From positions 11,583,001 through 11,647,000 of the forward strand of contig CM020509.1 of the NCBI GenBank assembly GCA_009823395.1: a stretch of DNA of 64,000 nt, in the 5' to 3' direction. Made by a program: the position numbers and the translations under genes. Every line of letters starts with the position of its first letter. Positions within the stretch are counted from its first letter, which is position 1. The stretch is from Thamnaconus septentrionalis. Taxonomy: Eukaryota; Chordata; Actinopteri; Tetraodontiformes; Monacanthidae. The notes beneath the pieces were generated by a model. It did not search any database, was not told the origin of the DNA, and was given only the letters and a program-made list of their open reading frames with translations. This document shows, in pieces, positions 48,421 to 59,952 of the stretch.

Positions 48421-49632
48421 GGGAAGGTCGCTAACCGGAGACAGTGGGGATGGCGGAATTTGCATGAAATGGGACTTTTTAAACTGAGCGAGAAGAGGGA
48501 CCATCAAAAGTCGTACACATCCAATTTATTAGGGCACGTAAGTCCCAATTATAGATCTTGCGTCAGTTTATTATCTGATAAGTAATTCATTATAGTCTAG
48601 AAACAAAACAGATTTTTTTCGGAGGGTTTTGAGGTCGCGGTTTCAATTAGTCTCCTAGGGAAAGCCCACAGTTTGTTTTTTTTGGCATATTTTTCCCAAA
48701 TAAAGAAGGTAAAGAGGATGGTAGCAGCGCTGGGAACAAAACAATCAGTCCTGATACAATTAGAGTAAATGCCATCTCACGGCGCTCGTCCACACATAAA
48801 TGAGTATCATTATCGCGTCCGTGTTGACGCTAATCCTTTTTATTCCACGGCGCTGCGGTGAATATCTGAGAGTCTTTTTTTCAACCTTACAGGGTTCACA
48901 GCTACAGAATATTTTAACCGGAACGACAAACTTTTCAAAGGTGGGCTTTTAAATAATTCAATGAGTCAGTGTTTTTAAAAAGAGAGAAAAACAAAGACGA
49001 GGTATCAGCAATTAAGGCCAAGAGTCAAACTCTCAATCGATGATTACAACGGTTTCGTGAGTCAGTGAGGCTTCGCGCAAGGTTTTTCCTCGCTCCGTGT
49101 CTCGCTTTTCAAGATGCCCGCTGAGATTCTGTTCTCACCGTAACACAATCCAGGTGAAAGAGGTTTTGGTCGTGAGCCGCTCGAAGCATTAAGAGCTGTA
49201 GAATTCCACAGTATTTTGTCACTTCAAGAGGACTGTCCTTGTTCCTCCCCCTCCTGATGTCTCACTGTGAGCACTGCTGCAGCTCTCTTGTATTGCAGGT
49301 GAATCAAAACTCTCTGCAGGGTAGGGGGTAATGTGGAATTTATATTTCTTTCAGCGGCGTTGCCAGAAAAAAATGCCCTTTTTTTGTTATTGTTTTACTC
49401 CAAGTTAACTCAAAGTTCCAGCGGCCAAAGAAACAAAGTTTGCTGGCTTCTTCTCGCTTTCTCCTCATTTGAAGCAAGAAATTCTCCGACACCTACTGCT
49501 CAGTTTTCAATGTCACTCTTGCATTTTTTTCCCCCACCAACCATCCATTTACTTATTCGCCATTGGCCGGCTTTTTTCTCAAATCGCATTCAAGACTTTC
49601 TGACTAAACTTTCCTTGTTTGTTGCTGTGCTC
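48421..49632. other. Intron stretch upstream of the protocadherin exon
   Basis: Ordinary sequence. The frame of the exon happens to stay open upstream to about 49333, but the acceptor at 49635 marks the true boundary. Confidence 0.6.
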
Positions 49633-49635
49633 CAG

Positions 49636-49834
49636 ACCCAGCGCCGCGTGACTTTCCATCTTCCCGACGGTTCCCAGGAGAGCTGCAGCGACAGCGGGCT
49701 GGGAGACCCCGAGCCCAGCAGCACGGCTAGCACCAGCCAACCTCTTCCCCTCAGCTTCCCCCAGGAGGAGTACTACGAACAAACATCCCCCAACAGCCGC
49801 ACCGAGGGAGATGGAAACTCAGACCCCGAATCCA
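49636..49834 (+). CDS. pcdh7: Delta-1 protocadherin cytoplasmic-tail exon (pcdh7-like), internal coding exon
   Basis: This internal exon encodes 66 codons plus one base. It follows a strong acceptor (a pyrimidine-rich tract ending tgctgtgctccag) and precedes a consensus donor (gtgagt), so it is entered in phase 0 and left in phase 1. The peptide begins [15 protein letters not shown], continues with SCSDSGLGD (residues 16-24) and a Ser/Thr/Pro-rich stretch, then PQEEYYEQ (42-49), and ends [12 protein letters not shown]. This block typifies the cytoplasmic tails of delta-1 protocadherins, which are single-pass adhesion proteins of neurons and other cells. RRVTF (residues 3-7) is the family's conserved motif CM3, an RVxF-type dock for protein phosphatase 1 alpha. 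The paralogue is inferred: SCSDSGLGD argues against PCDH11 (SSSDGGLGD, as I recall it), [12 protein letters not shown] argues against PCDH9, and the very large introns argue against PCDH1. That leaves pcdh7 as most likely, about 60 percent sure; family membership is near certain. The leftover A would complete a Thr codon if the next exon starts with CN. Confidence 0.93.
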
Positions 49835-49849
49835 GTGAGTTTTAGTTTC

Positions 49850-51470
49850 AGTTTTTTTCCTTTTTTGACAGCAGGCAAATGTAGTAATCTGCATTTTTTG
49901 GGGGGGAATTTAGTTGATTTTGTGGCTGACTTTCCGGAATACAGAAAAGGGGGCGGCCATCTGTGGGCTTTTTCAGACAGTCGCAGTCATTAGCTGGGAT
50001 CGCATTCGTTACTGTCACGGCGAGGACGCAGCCTCACAGACGTGTCTTGCACCAAAGTTTTGCTTTTTTTTTTTTTTTTTTCCCTTCTCTTTTATTACAC
50101 GTTGCGTTTTTAGATGTCCATTCCTCAAGTACGTCTCAAAGTAGGACAACGGTGCCGAGGTGCTGCAGTCCCGGAATAAAAGTGCTCAGCGTACTGCGCA
50201 TCTATTGTCCCTCGTGTCGGAGATTTAAGAGCTAAATCGCTCCCACCCGTATCGGAAATATGCAATTAAATTGGCTGTATTCCAAACAAGCATTTAATCA
50301 TGAGCACAGGGGGAAAAAAAACAAAAAAACATCAAGAATGGAACTTGCTCACTTATTGTTGCCAATGATTTTTTTTTTTCTTAGTCTTGTCCGACGCTGC
50401 TGTGCGTTTTTACCTCTGAAGTGGAAAACTCTGCAGCTAAAATTTATTCAAACGATCCACGAGACAGCTGTCACTGCATGGCTTGGTGCCCAACAGCGCC
50501 TGTCGAGCGCTGGTGATGCACAAATCCCATCATCATGCATTTACAAGAGAATGAAGCTGATGATCATCACTGAAATAAGTGGCTGAGTGGAATATATGGT
50601 TGCTGAAGACACACCGCAGAGGTCCCTGGGTTGTAGTTTTCTAGTCTTGAACCTCCGTCTTGTACATCAGCAGCATGTCAACGATGTTTCCGCTGCACTT
50701 TAACTTGCATGCTGGTGCGTCTCTCCTATCAGCGTACCCTTGTCACATACCAACCCCTCCACTTCAACTTTGATTTTTGTAGCAGACAAGCTGCACCAGA
50801 TTTGACTTTTTTTCATTTCATTTATTTATTTTCAAATTTGTATTTTAGAGAGTGGACCAGCATCGGATACTTGAGCCGGGGTCGGTGCTCAGGCTAGTAC
50901 GGCTCTTCGCCGCTCCTGTTGTCTGCATGTCTCACAGTAGCACAACAGTCCCTCGAAAAATAAATAAATACATAAATAAAATTTAAAAAAAGCCTCTTTT
51001 CCCTGACCGCAAAAGACAAAAATCCATGTGCCAGAAAAGCATTGCTTTGCATACTCCTACATACCATACAGCCACTGTGTCAGAGCTGTAAGTGAGACAA
51101 CAGTCCCCCTCCGAGCCTCCTCCCCTAGCAGCTGCGCTGACAGGTCCGGGACCGGGTGTCGGTGTAAGTGCGATTGTGAATGCGTTTGTTAGGCTCTGGA
51201 CACGACGGCGGACGGGCTGGCGAAGGCCTCCTGTTCATTTACATACCAGGTTGTCCGTCCCTCTTGTGATTGTTCTATTTTTGATGGCAGGGTACCACGA
51301 GGTACAGAAAATAATTAAAAAAAAAAAAAAAGATTGGACCTCACCAGCTGATCTGCACACACACACACGCCCACGCGCATATATCCTTTCATCAACACAC
51401 CAGGCACGTGAATAATCTTGCGTCCCCACACATTCATCTCATGATCAAACCTCCTCCCTGCCCAGCTGTT
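49850..51470. other. Intron stretch, nothing recognised
   Basis: T-runs at 50066-50081 and 50370-50379 and an A-run at 51319-51331. No gene is recognised. Confidence 0.5.
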
Positions 51471-51700
51471 TTCTTTAATGTATTCGCCGCGGCGACAGCG
51501 GCCATCCATTTGTTTGATTCATTCACGCACAGAAGCGATAGCTCATCGTCTCATTAATATTCAGCGACACAAACATCCCATACTTCATAAACTTAGTCAA
51601 ATAGTGCACTTATTACCCGCCATTTCTCCCCCGGGGAAATATTTGTTTAAGTACATTAGTTTTTTGGTCAGTGGGCCATGCTAATGCAGGGTTGGGGAAA
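51471..51700. other. Complex block, candidate conserved non-coding element
   Basis: Contains cgtctcattaatattcagcg and ccgccgcggcgacagcgg. Repeat-free. Confidence 0.3.
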
Positions 51701-52119
51701 AATGTGTGTTTGCGCAGGTAAATTGCTAAAAAAAAATCAGTGGGAATTGTCAACCGAGAAGCTGACAATGTACATATTGAAGCTTAATGTAAAATAAAAA
51801 GTCACTTTTTGTTATCTGGCCACGTCAGCTACCGGCGTCGTCACGAGTTTTAAATTTGCGACGCGAAGCCATTAGCTGTGAAAACAAACACGACGGTATC
51901 AGGGACCTTGACGTGTTTGTTAACAGCCCGCATGAAGAAACACGATTGTTCTTACACACATGTAAGGTGTCCCTCCCTGCCAACACAACAAATAAATATG
52001 TAGACTTCACGTTCATTTTGATCGCGCCTTTTTCATTTCGCAAAGGTAATCCAGGGAGCCAATGAATAAAATTTGTATAATTTGATTAAAAATCCACCTC
52101 CTCCCAAACGGCTCCGTCA

Positions 52120-52800
52120 GTGTGAAAGCACAGAACTTTACTTTACTTTTTCTTCCACCGGCTGCTGACTTGACAGAGACTCGCGCCGACGCTCCCTCAC
52201 ATCGTTTGCCGACGACTCATCTGCTTCCCGCCCTCCTCCTTTCAGGAAGTCTGCAGATAAACTCTGTGACTCGGTTTAAAAAAAAAGAAATAGATGGCTC
52301 CTGTGCATATTGACCATCTCAGAGATGAGCGCGGCAGTGACAGAGCAGGGTGGGCCGCCGCAGATGGATTAGATATCGTTTTATCAATGAGCAGCAGGCA
52401 GGCGCGGCGCGGCGGCCAAATCTCTTATCGGGGGCCCGTCTCAATTTGTAAAGCAGGAAGAACAAGGACAAGTTTTAGAGGAGTGGAAAGAAAGAGGAGA
52501 GAGGAGGAAAAACGGCCGCGAGATCGGGACGCGAAAACGTTTGCGAGCAAAGCGCGCCATTGTTTTGAAAAGCCAGGATGTCAACTCGCATCTCTCAATA
52601 GCCGCAGCGCCAACGGCGAGCTGTGTGCCCGGCCGTGCCAACGAGTTTCCTCGACTCCTCTTTTAACCCGCGTCTTTATTAGACCACCCACTCTTGAAAT
52701 AAAGTTCACACTGCATTTTATGTTTCTATTATTTATGAGCTTGACGGCTGCTCATTTTATGGGCTTTTGCCTCCCCCTCTAGGCTCACTTCCGCAGCCCG
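52120..52800. other. Complex block, candidate conserved non-coding element
   Basis: CpG-containing sequence with gattagatatcgttttatc and few repeats. A 162-codon open frame (52294-52782) has no recognisable motif and is probably a by-product of the high G/C content. Confidence 0.3.
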
Positions 52801-52919
52801 CCATCCGTCTTGCGCTGTCACCTCCTTTTGTCGTGCGTCCTGCCAAAGGTTTTTTTTTTTTTTTTTTGATGTTTCTTCCTCCTCCTCCTGCTCCACCTCC
52901 TCCTTCTCCTCTTCCCTGT

Positions 52920-53225
52920 TGTCGCAAATAGATAAAAAGCCCTCAAATTTGCATCATTAGCATGTGTGTTTTTAGGTCCAACCCTCGTACATCTGACAGA
53001 TGGCTGACACAAGTACGCATCCAGAACAATTAGCTGTGATGAATTGTGCCTGTCCCTTTTGGCCACATTTCAACACTTCATCAAAGCATCAAAAAGACGA
53101 ATGCGTAATGAAATACGACGCTCCTCTCCCCATGAATAAGAGAGACGCGCACCACTCTCCCACTTGACATTCGCTCCGGGCTTGGCAAGTGACTGACATG
53201 TCCCGCAATCATTTGAAGGACTTTT
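52920..53225. other. Complex block with POU-like sites
   Basis: Contains the composite octamer site, cagaacaattagctgtgatg and cgcaatcatttgaagg. Confidence 0.3.
52947..52963 (+). promoter_or_regulatory. POU-type octamer followed by CATTAGCAT
   Basis: ATTTGCAT at 52947-52954 overlaps CATTAGCAT, a second POU/homeodomain-like element, inside a complex block at 52920-53240. Confidence 0.25.
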
Positions 53226-53252
53226 TTGTTTGTTTGTTTGTTTGTTTGTTTG
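53226..53252 (+). repeat. (GTTT)n microsatellite
   Basis: Six to seven units. Confidence 0.95.
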
Positions 53253-53496
53253 AATACTCAATTTATACAATAAATATTTAGACAAGCACAATCATGACCC
53301 ATCACCATTATTTTATTCTTCACCCTCTTAAACTGTTGAATTTAAAAAAAAACATTTATGGAGCTTGAAACGGGCAAACTTTACTTTTAGAAAGCCTGTC
53401 TTATTATCTCTGGAAATCAGCCAGTCCTTCCAAAAGCACCTTTGCAGTAGGATGTAAACAGGGTGCTAAATATGCTACCAGGATATACATTTTCAT

Positions 53497-53720
53497 TTTC
53501 ATCCATTTTTTATGACCTGTCCCAGCTATCATCAGTTGAAAGCAGGGTAACACCCCTGGACAAGACACCAGTTTATTGCGCGGCCAAAACACAAAACAAC
53601 ACACACACACACACACAAAAAAAAACAACAACAAAAAAAAAAAAACACTCGTACTTCATTCACTCCTATGGCCAATGTAGAGTTCCCAATTCACATTTAT
53701 TCATTCATTCTTCCAGGGTA
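53497..53720 (+). repeat. Dispersed teleost repeat fragment
   Basis: The strings gggtaacacccctggacaag and caccagtttattgcgcggcc, followed by a (CA)n run, an A-rich run, and gccaatgtagagttcccaat, match in order the widespread fish repeat with gcggggtacaccctggacag and ccagtctatcgcagggc. The copy is diverged, and its boundaries are approximate. Confidence 0.5.
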
Positions 53721-54041
53721 AAAACAAAACATCTAAAAGTGGGTAGTATAATGCGGGACCTTTTAAAATTGGAAGAAGTCCAGCTACACGTTTTCTATTA
53801 AATTTTCCACCGTTTGGCACAGCTTGTCCTGCTAAGTTCCTGTTGTGTTGTAATGACGTCCTGAAAGGCTTTTACTGAATGATGGCAGTCATCACGTCAC
53901 AGACGGCACAAGCAGCCAGACACAGAGTAGACGAGCGGGGGCAAATCCCTGAGTCTAAATCCTGAGCATTTCTCAAACAATACACAATTTTGTTCCCTGG
54001 GTGATTCGTAAAATATTTATTTCTCCCTCCTCTTGTTGCAG

Positions 54042-54163
54042 TTGAGGGATTTATGACCCTGCCGTTTTTGCCCAGTTACAGGCTGCCCGCTGAAGGCAAC
54101 ATGAAGGAGAGGCTGTACAGTATAGGGCGGGATTTTAATCTGTGGCATATGGCTTTCAAATGA
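54042..54163 (+). CDS. Candidate alternative terminal coding exon of the protocadherin
   Basis: A strong acceptor (pyrimidine run ttatttctccctcctcttg, then ttgcag) lies 4.2 kb downstream of the secure exon. Joined to that exon's leftover A in the required phase 1, the sequence reads ATT and stays open for 40 codons to a TGA at 54161-54163. The peptide begins IEGFMTLPF and ends RDFNLWHMAFK. It is rich in CTG, CCC, GGC, AAG and GAG codons and stands out from AT-rich flanks. If real, this would give a short tail lacking later C-terminal sequence, in line with the known use of alternative C-termini in delta-1 protocadherins. A possible weak polyadenylation signal ATTAAA lies at 54493-54498. I do not recognise the peptide. 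A run of 40 stop-free codons occurs by chance about one time in seven, so a pseudo-exon or a conserved non-coding element remains possible. Confidence 0.3.
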
Positions 54164-55719
54164 CCGGCTTACACCTTGTCTGTCTAAGATCTAAATCTAG
54201 TATTAAGATAAACCAGTTCTTTTTAAACACTGCAAGTATAATAAGATTATAGTTTTATACGTGCGGCACGGCAAATAGCAAAACCAGGCTCATTCTCTGT
54301 AAAATGTCTTGCTTTTTTAAATTGCAGATCTAAAATGGTGTTGTTGTGGTATGACATAATATTTGCAGTTATTTTTCTAACAGTTTTTTTTCCCTTCTAT
54401 GTTTTTTTTTTCATTGTGTTTTATGGGTTCCTTTCTGTGTCCAAGGCTCTTACACTACATTTTATAATCCCCCTCGCCAGTCAAATAATCTGATTAAAGG
54501 CTTGCTAGGTTCATGGTTTTGTAAGGAGGGCAGATTCCAAACTCTTTGATTTTTTTTGATTTTTTTTTGTTGATCCAAAATATTCAAAATCACATCGCAG
54601 TTGAGTTTTCAACTTATTACCCACTGATTTTTTTCCTCTAAATTCCAAAAAAGGCGACTAGCCTTCCAGTCTGTTGAACACATCACAGATCTTTAGTCTG
54701 CAGCAAATTCCATGGTCAGATTTTTGACTGTCTAGACAGACTCTGCCCAGGAACACATGGCTTCCATGAGCAAGCATGTAAAGGAGAAACATATATCATA
54801 TCATACTCAAGTTGTTGGAGTCAGTCCCTCACACAACTGAACCCAGTTGCATCCTGTCCAACTGCGTGACAGGAGTTAAAGAAAAACCCTGTGCCAGTCT
54901 ACTAGGTTTTCCAGTGAAACAGTACAGGAAGTAAATCTTTTTTAAATTTTAACCAAACGATATTGATATATACTTTGCTTTGTAAAAAGTGTAATTCTGG
55001 TACGCACTGCAAATCTGTACCCAATTAGTTGCCAGTACACAGACCTCTATATTTCAACAAACATTTGTTGATACGGCCCATGATAGCTCTTGGTCTTTGA
55101 CCTTATACTTAACAGATGAACAAATCTTAAAAAGGTGACAATTGTTTTTCAATCATACAAAATACTATAAATGCATATATAAATCCAACTGTGCAAGATT
55201 AAAATAAATTTGATTCCAACGGTCCAATATTACAATAAAATGTGATGAAATGCAGTTGTGCAAACTTAACCCTCTCCCCTCAAAATTAAACCTCTTTATG
55301 AATACAAAATCAATCTAAAAAGGCTGAACCACAACAGCAGTGGGAGAATACAATATCAACAGAGCAACATTAAAATAAAATAGCTGTGGGCAAAATGAAT
55401 CCTCTCTTCTTCTAAATGAATCACAAATTGCCAGGGGACGAGTCAGTGAACGAGTTAATAGAGAGACGAGGAATCATGAGTCACAGGTCAGCAAGATGGC
55501 TCTTGAGTTTTGAGAGTTTGTTCAGGACTCAATCATCAGTGCTGAGTGTTATATGCATCTACATCTAACATGCTGGATTTTTAATCTATTCTAGGTTCAT
55601 TGACAAGTGGAGCTAAATTCAGCCGAAAACTCATTTAAAACACATTGTTTTCACTAAAACTGGCCATTCTGACGAGTCTTGGTGCAGCAAGCAACGTTGC
55701 TTTTTTGTCACTCAAGCCG
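54164..55719. other. A/T-rich stretch, nothing recognised apart from a SMAD-like site
   Basis: Contains ATTAAA at 54493 and a few AATAAA strings (for example 55206 and 55376). It could be a 3' untranslated region if the exon at 54042 is real. Confidence 0.4.
54730..54741 (+). promoter_or_regulatory. Palindromic SMAD-binding-like element
   Basis: GTCTAGAC at 54730-54737 is the textbook palindromic SMAD element and is followed by an overlapping CAGAC half-site. An isolated 8-mer like this also arises by chance. Confidence 0.15.
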
Positions 55720-56640
55720 ACACAGTCGCACCCCACTATGTGACGCCGCCACACCACGGCGTTCGGTACAGTCGGCCACATTGATTATTCATACGAGCCC
55801 AATCTCGGTTTCACTTTGAGAGTTCTCATATGCAATTAGGAGTAATGAATGTGCTTCTTAATTACATTCATTTGTGCAAATTTCCAGTCCCCGTTGAATT
55901 TTTCTGTGGAAACATTGTGACACTGACCAATGGCGTATCATTTGCCATGTGACTAAATCCATTCAGCGTAGAACAATTAGCAGTAATTAGCGCTACAATG
56001 TCACCAGCGACCGGAGGGAAAGACTGTGCTGACATGCCGGAGAGGAGTGGACCTGCCTTTCGCAGAGTTAAGAGTCCGACGTCGGAGCACGATGTGGATA
56101 ATTGACTGACCGCGGCGCAGAGATGATGAACTGAGCCGCTGGTGGCCTTGATGTCCTGCTCCCGACCCTGCAAAGTTGGCCGAGCGGGCATCTGGCTTTG
56201 ATAGAATTGTGCCCGATCCTCACATCCTGCACACTTAAGGCCTGCCGGCGCAACCTTTCACTTCTGCCAACCCATCTTATCATCAGCTGGTGACAAATTA
56301 GCAACTTCGCTACAGTAATTAGGAATGAGGGTGCCCGGCTTTAAGGATACATTGCCCGCGGTTAACTGGAAGATGACAGGAGACATTCATCATTCATCCC
56401 ACGTCATAACCTTACATAGTGTCAAGTAGATATTCCAGCTGCAGCGTGTATATTTAATTCATGTCGCACATGAATCGGTAATGCGGGCGCATTCCTGCTC
56501 CTGCGTTCATCTATCTCACCATCGACGCGTCTCGAAACTGTGCTTCTTTTTATTTCCTCACATAATTTGCACCAGTTTGCTCGGCGCTATATTCTCTCGA
56601 TCATATAAATAAATAAGAGCCTTTGTGCCTCCTGGCTCCC
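55720..56640. other. Complex block, candidate conserved non-coding element
   Basis: The longest repeat-poor, CpG-bearing block in the window, about 900 bases. It has gtagaacaattagcagtaat, gctacagtaattaggaatg and tatgcaattaggagtaatg. Dense homeodomain cores suggest an enhancer cluster. Confidence 0.35.
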
Positions 56641-56642
56641 AG

Positions 56643-56694
56643 AACTTTCCACAGCTGCCCCCAGTGGGCCTGCAACTGAGCCAACTGAAGCACT
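56643..56694 (+). other. Candidate exon in the downstream intron (phase 1 in, phase 2 out)
   Basis: The upstream sequence gcctttgtgcctcctggctcccag is a plausible acceptor and the downstream gtaagtatt is a strong donor. Entered in phase 1 after the exon at 49636-49834, it reads KLSTAAPSGPATEPTEA with no stop and leaves in phase 2. A second possible acceptor (ccacag, exon start 56655) would give a Thr codon at the junction. There is no recognised homology. The segment also contains a CTCF-like string (gcccccagtgg), which offers a non-coding explanation. Confidence 0.15.
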
Positions 56695-59369
56695 GTAAGT
56701 ATTAACCTAAATAGATTGGACCTTTCCCTTTTAAGATGATTTAATTTTTTTTTTCAGTTTTCTTCTTCTTGTTTGACTGCCTTGTTTGACTTCTCGGCTT
56801 GACTGCCGAGGGTCTCTAGCTGAGTCAGATGGGGTATTTAGACAGACTCGTCTGTATCCTTCTCTACCGATTGGGATTTTATGGAAGTGCTCAGTTTTCA
56901 GAGGTGAAGAGGAGGGGAACCCGTGTTTTATCTGGTTCAAATGCCACACCAGTTGCCTCTGACGGAGACGAGCTATTGATCTAGAGGAGTCAACTCAGCT
57001 TGCAGAAATCTCTCTTCGCCCTCCTTCAAACGACTGAAAAGTGTCATGTTAGAAACCTCCTTTTGCAGAGTATTAGACTCCGTCTTTTCCTGCGTGCCAA
57101 TGTCTTCTATGAAGGGATTGGACGCTTTCTAGTATAGTCACCCAAAGTGCAATAGAAAAAGATAGTAATTCTTCGGAGAACAGCGACTTGGCCTTTACTG
57201 TGGAGTATTTCGTGGCATTAGATGTGCTTCTGTGTCATGCCCAGAGGAAGCAGAATCTAAACACAGTCTTTGTAGTCGACACACTCAAACTAAACCAGAG
57301 ATGCAGAGTTGTGTCTGAATTGGAGAGAAACCAATGTACTAAAATCACAATAGGAGTGAATACTTCATTTTAAGTTCACTCCCCCATATTCTGACTAGTG
57401 CTATTCTATTTCAGCTATCAATACATGATGTCTAGAAAGAGTCTAGTTATAGTTATCTCTTCTAAAGGTCCTATGTTGTACCAATTTTTTTTGGTCCGAA
57501 CTCCTGCAGCTAATGCTTGCTTCTTTGCTCCATTCAATTCATGTATAGCTCTCCTGAGAAAAACTGCAGTGCTTTTTTGGACCTTCCACATTTTCCACAT
57601 TTAGAGGTTGACAAGGCAACTGTGCAGCTGAACACCTGACTGGTGACGTTGTCACAAACCTGGGAGAAGCAATGACATCACAAATGGTTGATTTCCAGAA
57701 CAAATGCGTTTCAGCACAAGCTTTCTGGGAAGTGCAGAAAGCCACAAAGGTAAATCAGAACTCCCCTGAGCTTCAGTCACACGCAAACCACACATAACTG
57801 ACGCAAAACAACAGCCAGGAGAAATTTTCACATTATGAGCACTTTTAAAATATCTTCGTTTTATTTTCCTCTGGAAACAAACAGAAGAGGTTTGAGCTAT
57901 ATATGCCCTGTGTAGCTCTCCTGAAACTGCTGCTTGAAACACTCGAAAAGATATGTGCAATTAAATTACCCGCTCCAAAGTTGTTATCATGTTCAGCAAG
58001 TCTTGTGTCTTGGTTTGGGAAAGGATCAATAGCTGCCAAGTGTGATTGTGTCTCAGGACAATGTATTCCGAAGTCTGCACGGATGGCGACTGAGACTTCA
58101 AACAAGGACAGAGGCTCACAGGCCCCAGCGAGAGATTCGTTTTGTTCCAATCGACTGGCTCTGTGATTTCCAAACTAGAATATGGCTTGAGTTGCATATC
58201 AAACCCTCTGAAACGCGTGGCTCCAGAGAGGCCTGCTCCTTGATCCCATCAAGCTGATATGATCTGGGTAGCTTCAAATGCCAAACATTAAAAGCAAAAA
58301 AGAAAGAAAAAAAAACACACACACACACTTGAAAAATAAAGTCAAGCTTTTTAATGGAATCCAAAGAGGTTTGACATGTTGGTGAATCTACCCTGGCACA
58401 AATGTGCATCCATATCCTTTTAGAGTCAATGTAGCAAAAAAAATCAAGCAGCTGGTTAACCAGTCCAAAAGTCAGAGCTTTCGATTCGTGACGGGCCAAA
58501 CTTTGTAATAAATCCCCTCACCAGCTCTGGCCAAAACCTTCCCAGCGTTTCCCAAGAATCCCACTGTCCTTTCAGCACGATGAGGCGAGGTTATACCCGC
58601 CTGAAAGGGCAGAGACTTTCACTCCTGTCAGAAGCGAGAGGAAAACATGGGAAGCCATAAAATATAGATGTGCTAATGTTTTATTCAAGACCATTTGTTA
58701 TAGATAGCTTTTTACAGAAACCCCACTCCATTTTTAGTTGGAGAGCCTGTGTTAGCATTAGCATTTTTTGCCTGCAATTTAACTGCTCCTTGCCCACCCG
58801 CAGAGCGACAGCCAATTGACGCACCTGAACAGTATTTTGGAAGTCTGGTTTAATTGCCAGAAATCCGATTAACATCTTCTGAAATGTGCACAGTCACTTT
58901 TGAAACCTGTCTTGTTCAACGTCTTTACATAGAAAAAGGCCCCCCTGAATGTAAGATTTCATGTTTCCCTGTTAAGCTGGCCATAAAGGCTGCACACTCA
59001 CTCCTTCTCCAAAGCTGATACACTGCGGCTTGAAACCACACCGTTTTTTTCCCCCGCTAACCAATATTGTGGTTTATTGCTAACAAGAGCGTTCTGAGGC
59101 TGACACGAGGTTAAAAAATGCGCCTCTGCCTCTCCAAAGATCACCCTCTCCTGCTCTCATCTCCTCGCCCGCCCTCCAAGACGTAGTGCCAGAGACAGAT
59201 TAAAATGCACGCTCTCTTCCCTTCCTCATTTTTCACATGCACCCGGTCTCAAGGATAAGGATGGCCTTTGCTCAGAAGGACTTATTGACCAAAATAACTG
59301 TGCATCAATATGTCTCCTGAAGGCTGAGCAGACCACAGCATCACAGAGGTTATGTTTTCACCCACAGCC
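56695..59369. other. Intron or intergenic stretch, nothing recognised
   Basis: Several overlapping frames of 60-127 codons occur on both strands without recognisable motifs. A short (AC)n run lies at 58315-58328. Confidence 0.5.
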
Positions 59370-59904
59370 TCAGCCTTTAATGTTATTGACCTGGGCTGGT
59401 TCTTGATGGCGGCCAAACGGCATCGCAGGATAGCAACATACGGCCTTTGCCGTCTCAGAATAGCTTATTTACGTGCTCGGGTAACCTGCGCAAGATGTAT
59501 CGACAGCCGAGAGGGAGGAACAAAAAACTAATAAAAAAATGAGACATTTGCATTTTACAACCCGCACCCTGTGACCGATGCAAAGAATATAGCCCTGCGA
59601 CTTTCCCCGGTTCGTTGTGCGACAAGAAATCACCCCGAGATGAAGTGCAGTTTTAATGATATTCAATTTACAGTGATCGCTGCAGCATTGCCGCAATGAC
59701 ATCAATGATATGATGACAGACGGCCACAGCGATGATGCCATCTGTCTATACTCCAGGTATTAGCATATCTCAGCCCAAACGTGTTATTTATGAGGAACGC
59801 AATATTTCCCTGTGAAATCATAAATTTCACAAGCGCAGGCATAAAATCGTAATAAATCTCAGGAGCAACAGTTCTCATCTGCCCATACACACACATGGAC
59901 ACAC

Positions 59905-59952
<48 letters not shown>

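Larger units (their letters stand above)
1..49635 (+). other. Upstream protocadherin intron (inferred)
   Basis: No cadherin-repeat motif, transmembrane segment or other recognisable protocadherin exon appears on the + strand before 49636. The ectodomain of these proteins is normally encoded by one large first coding exon, which must lie to the left of the window. The region therefore most likely belongs to a single very large intron, possibly interrupted by unrecognised small cassette exons. The last bases (tttccttgtttgttgctgtgctccag) form the acceptor. Part of the stretch could be something else if an independent non-coding gene lies here. Confidence 0.7.

Noticed and set aside
49333..49845. 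170-codon open frame containing the protocadherin exon as a complete small gene
   Set aside because: The first ~100 codons lie upstream of a clear splice acceptor and show no protocadherin similarity; the last codons run into the donor.
52294..52782. 162-codon open frame on the + strand
   Set aside because: High G/C content lowers stop frequency here; no recognisable motif and no splice sites at the edges.
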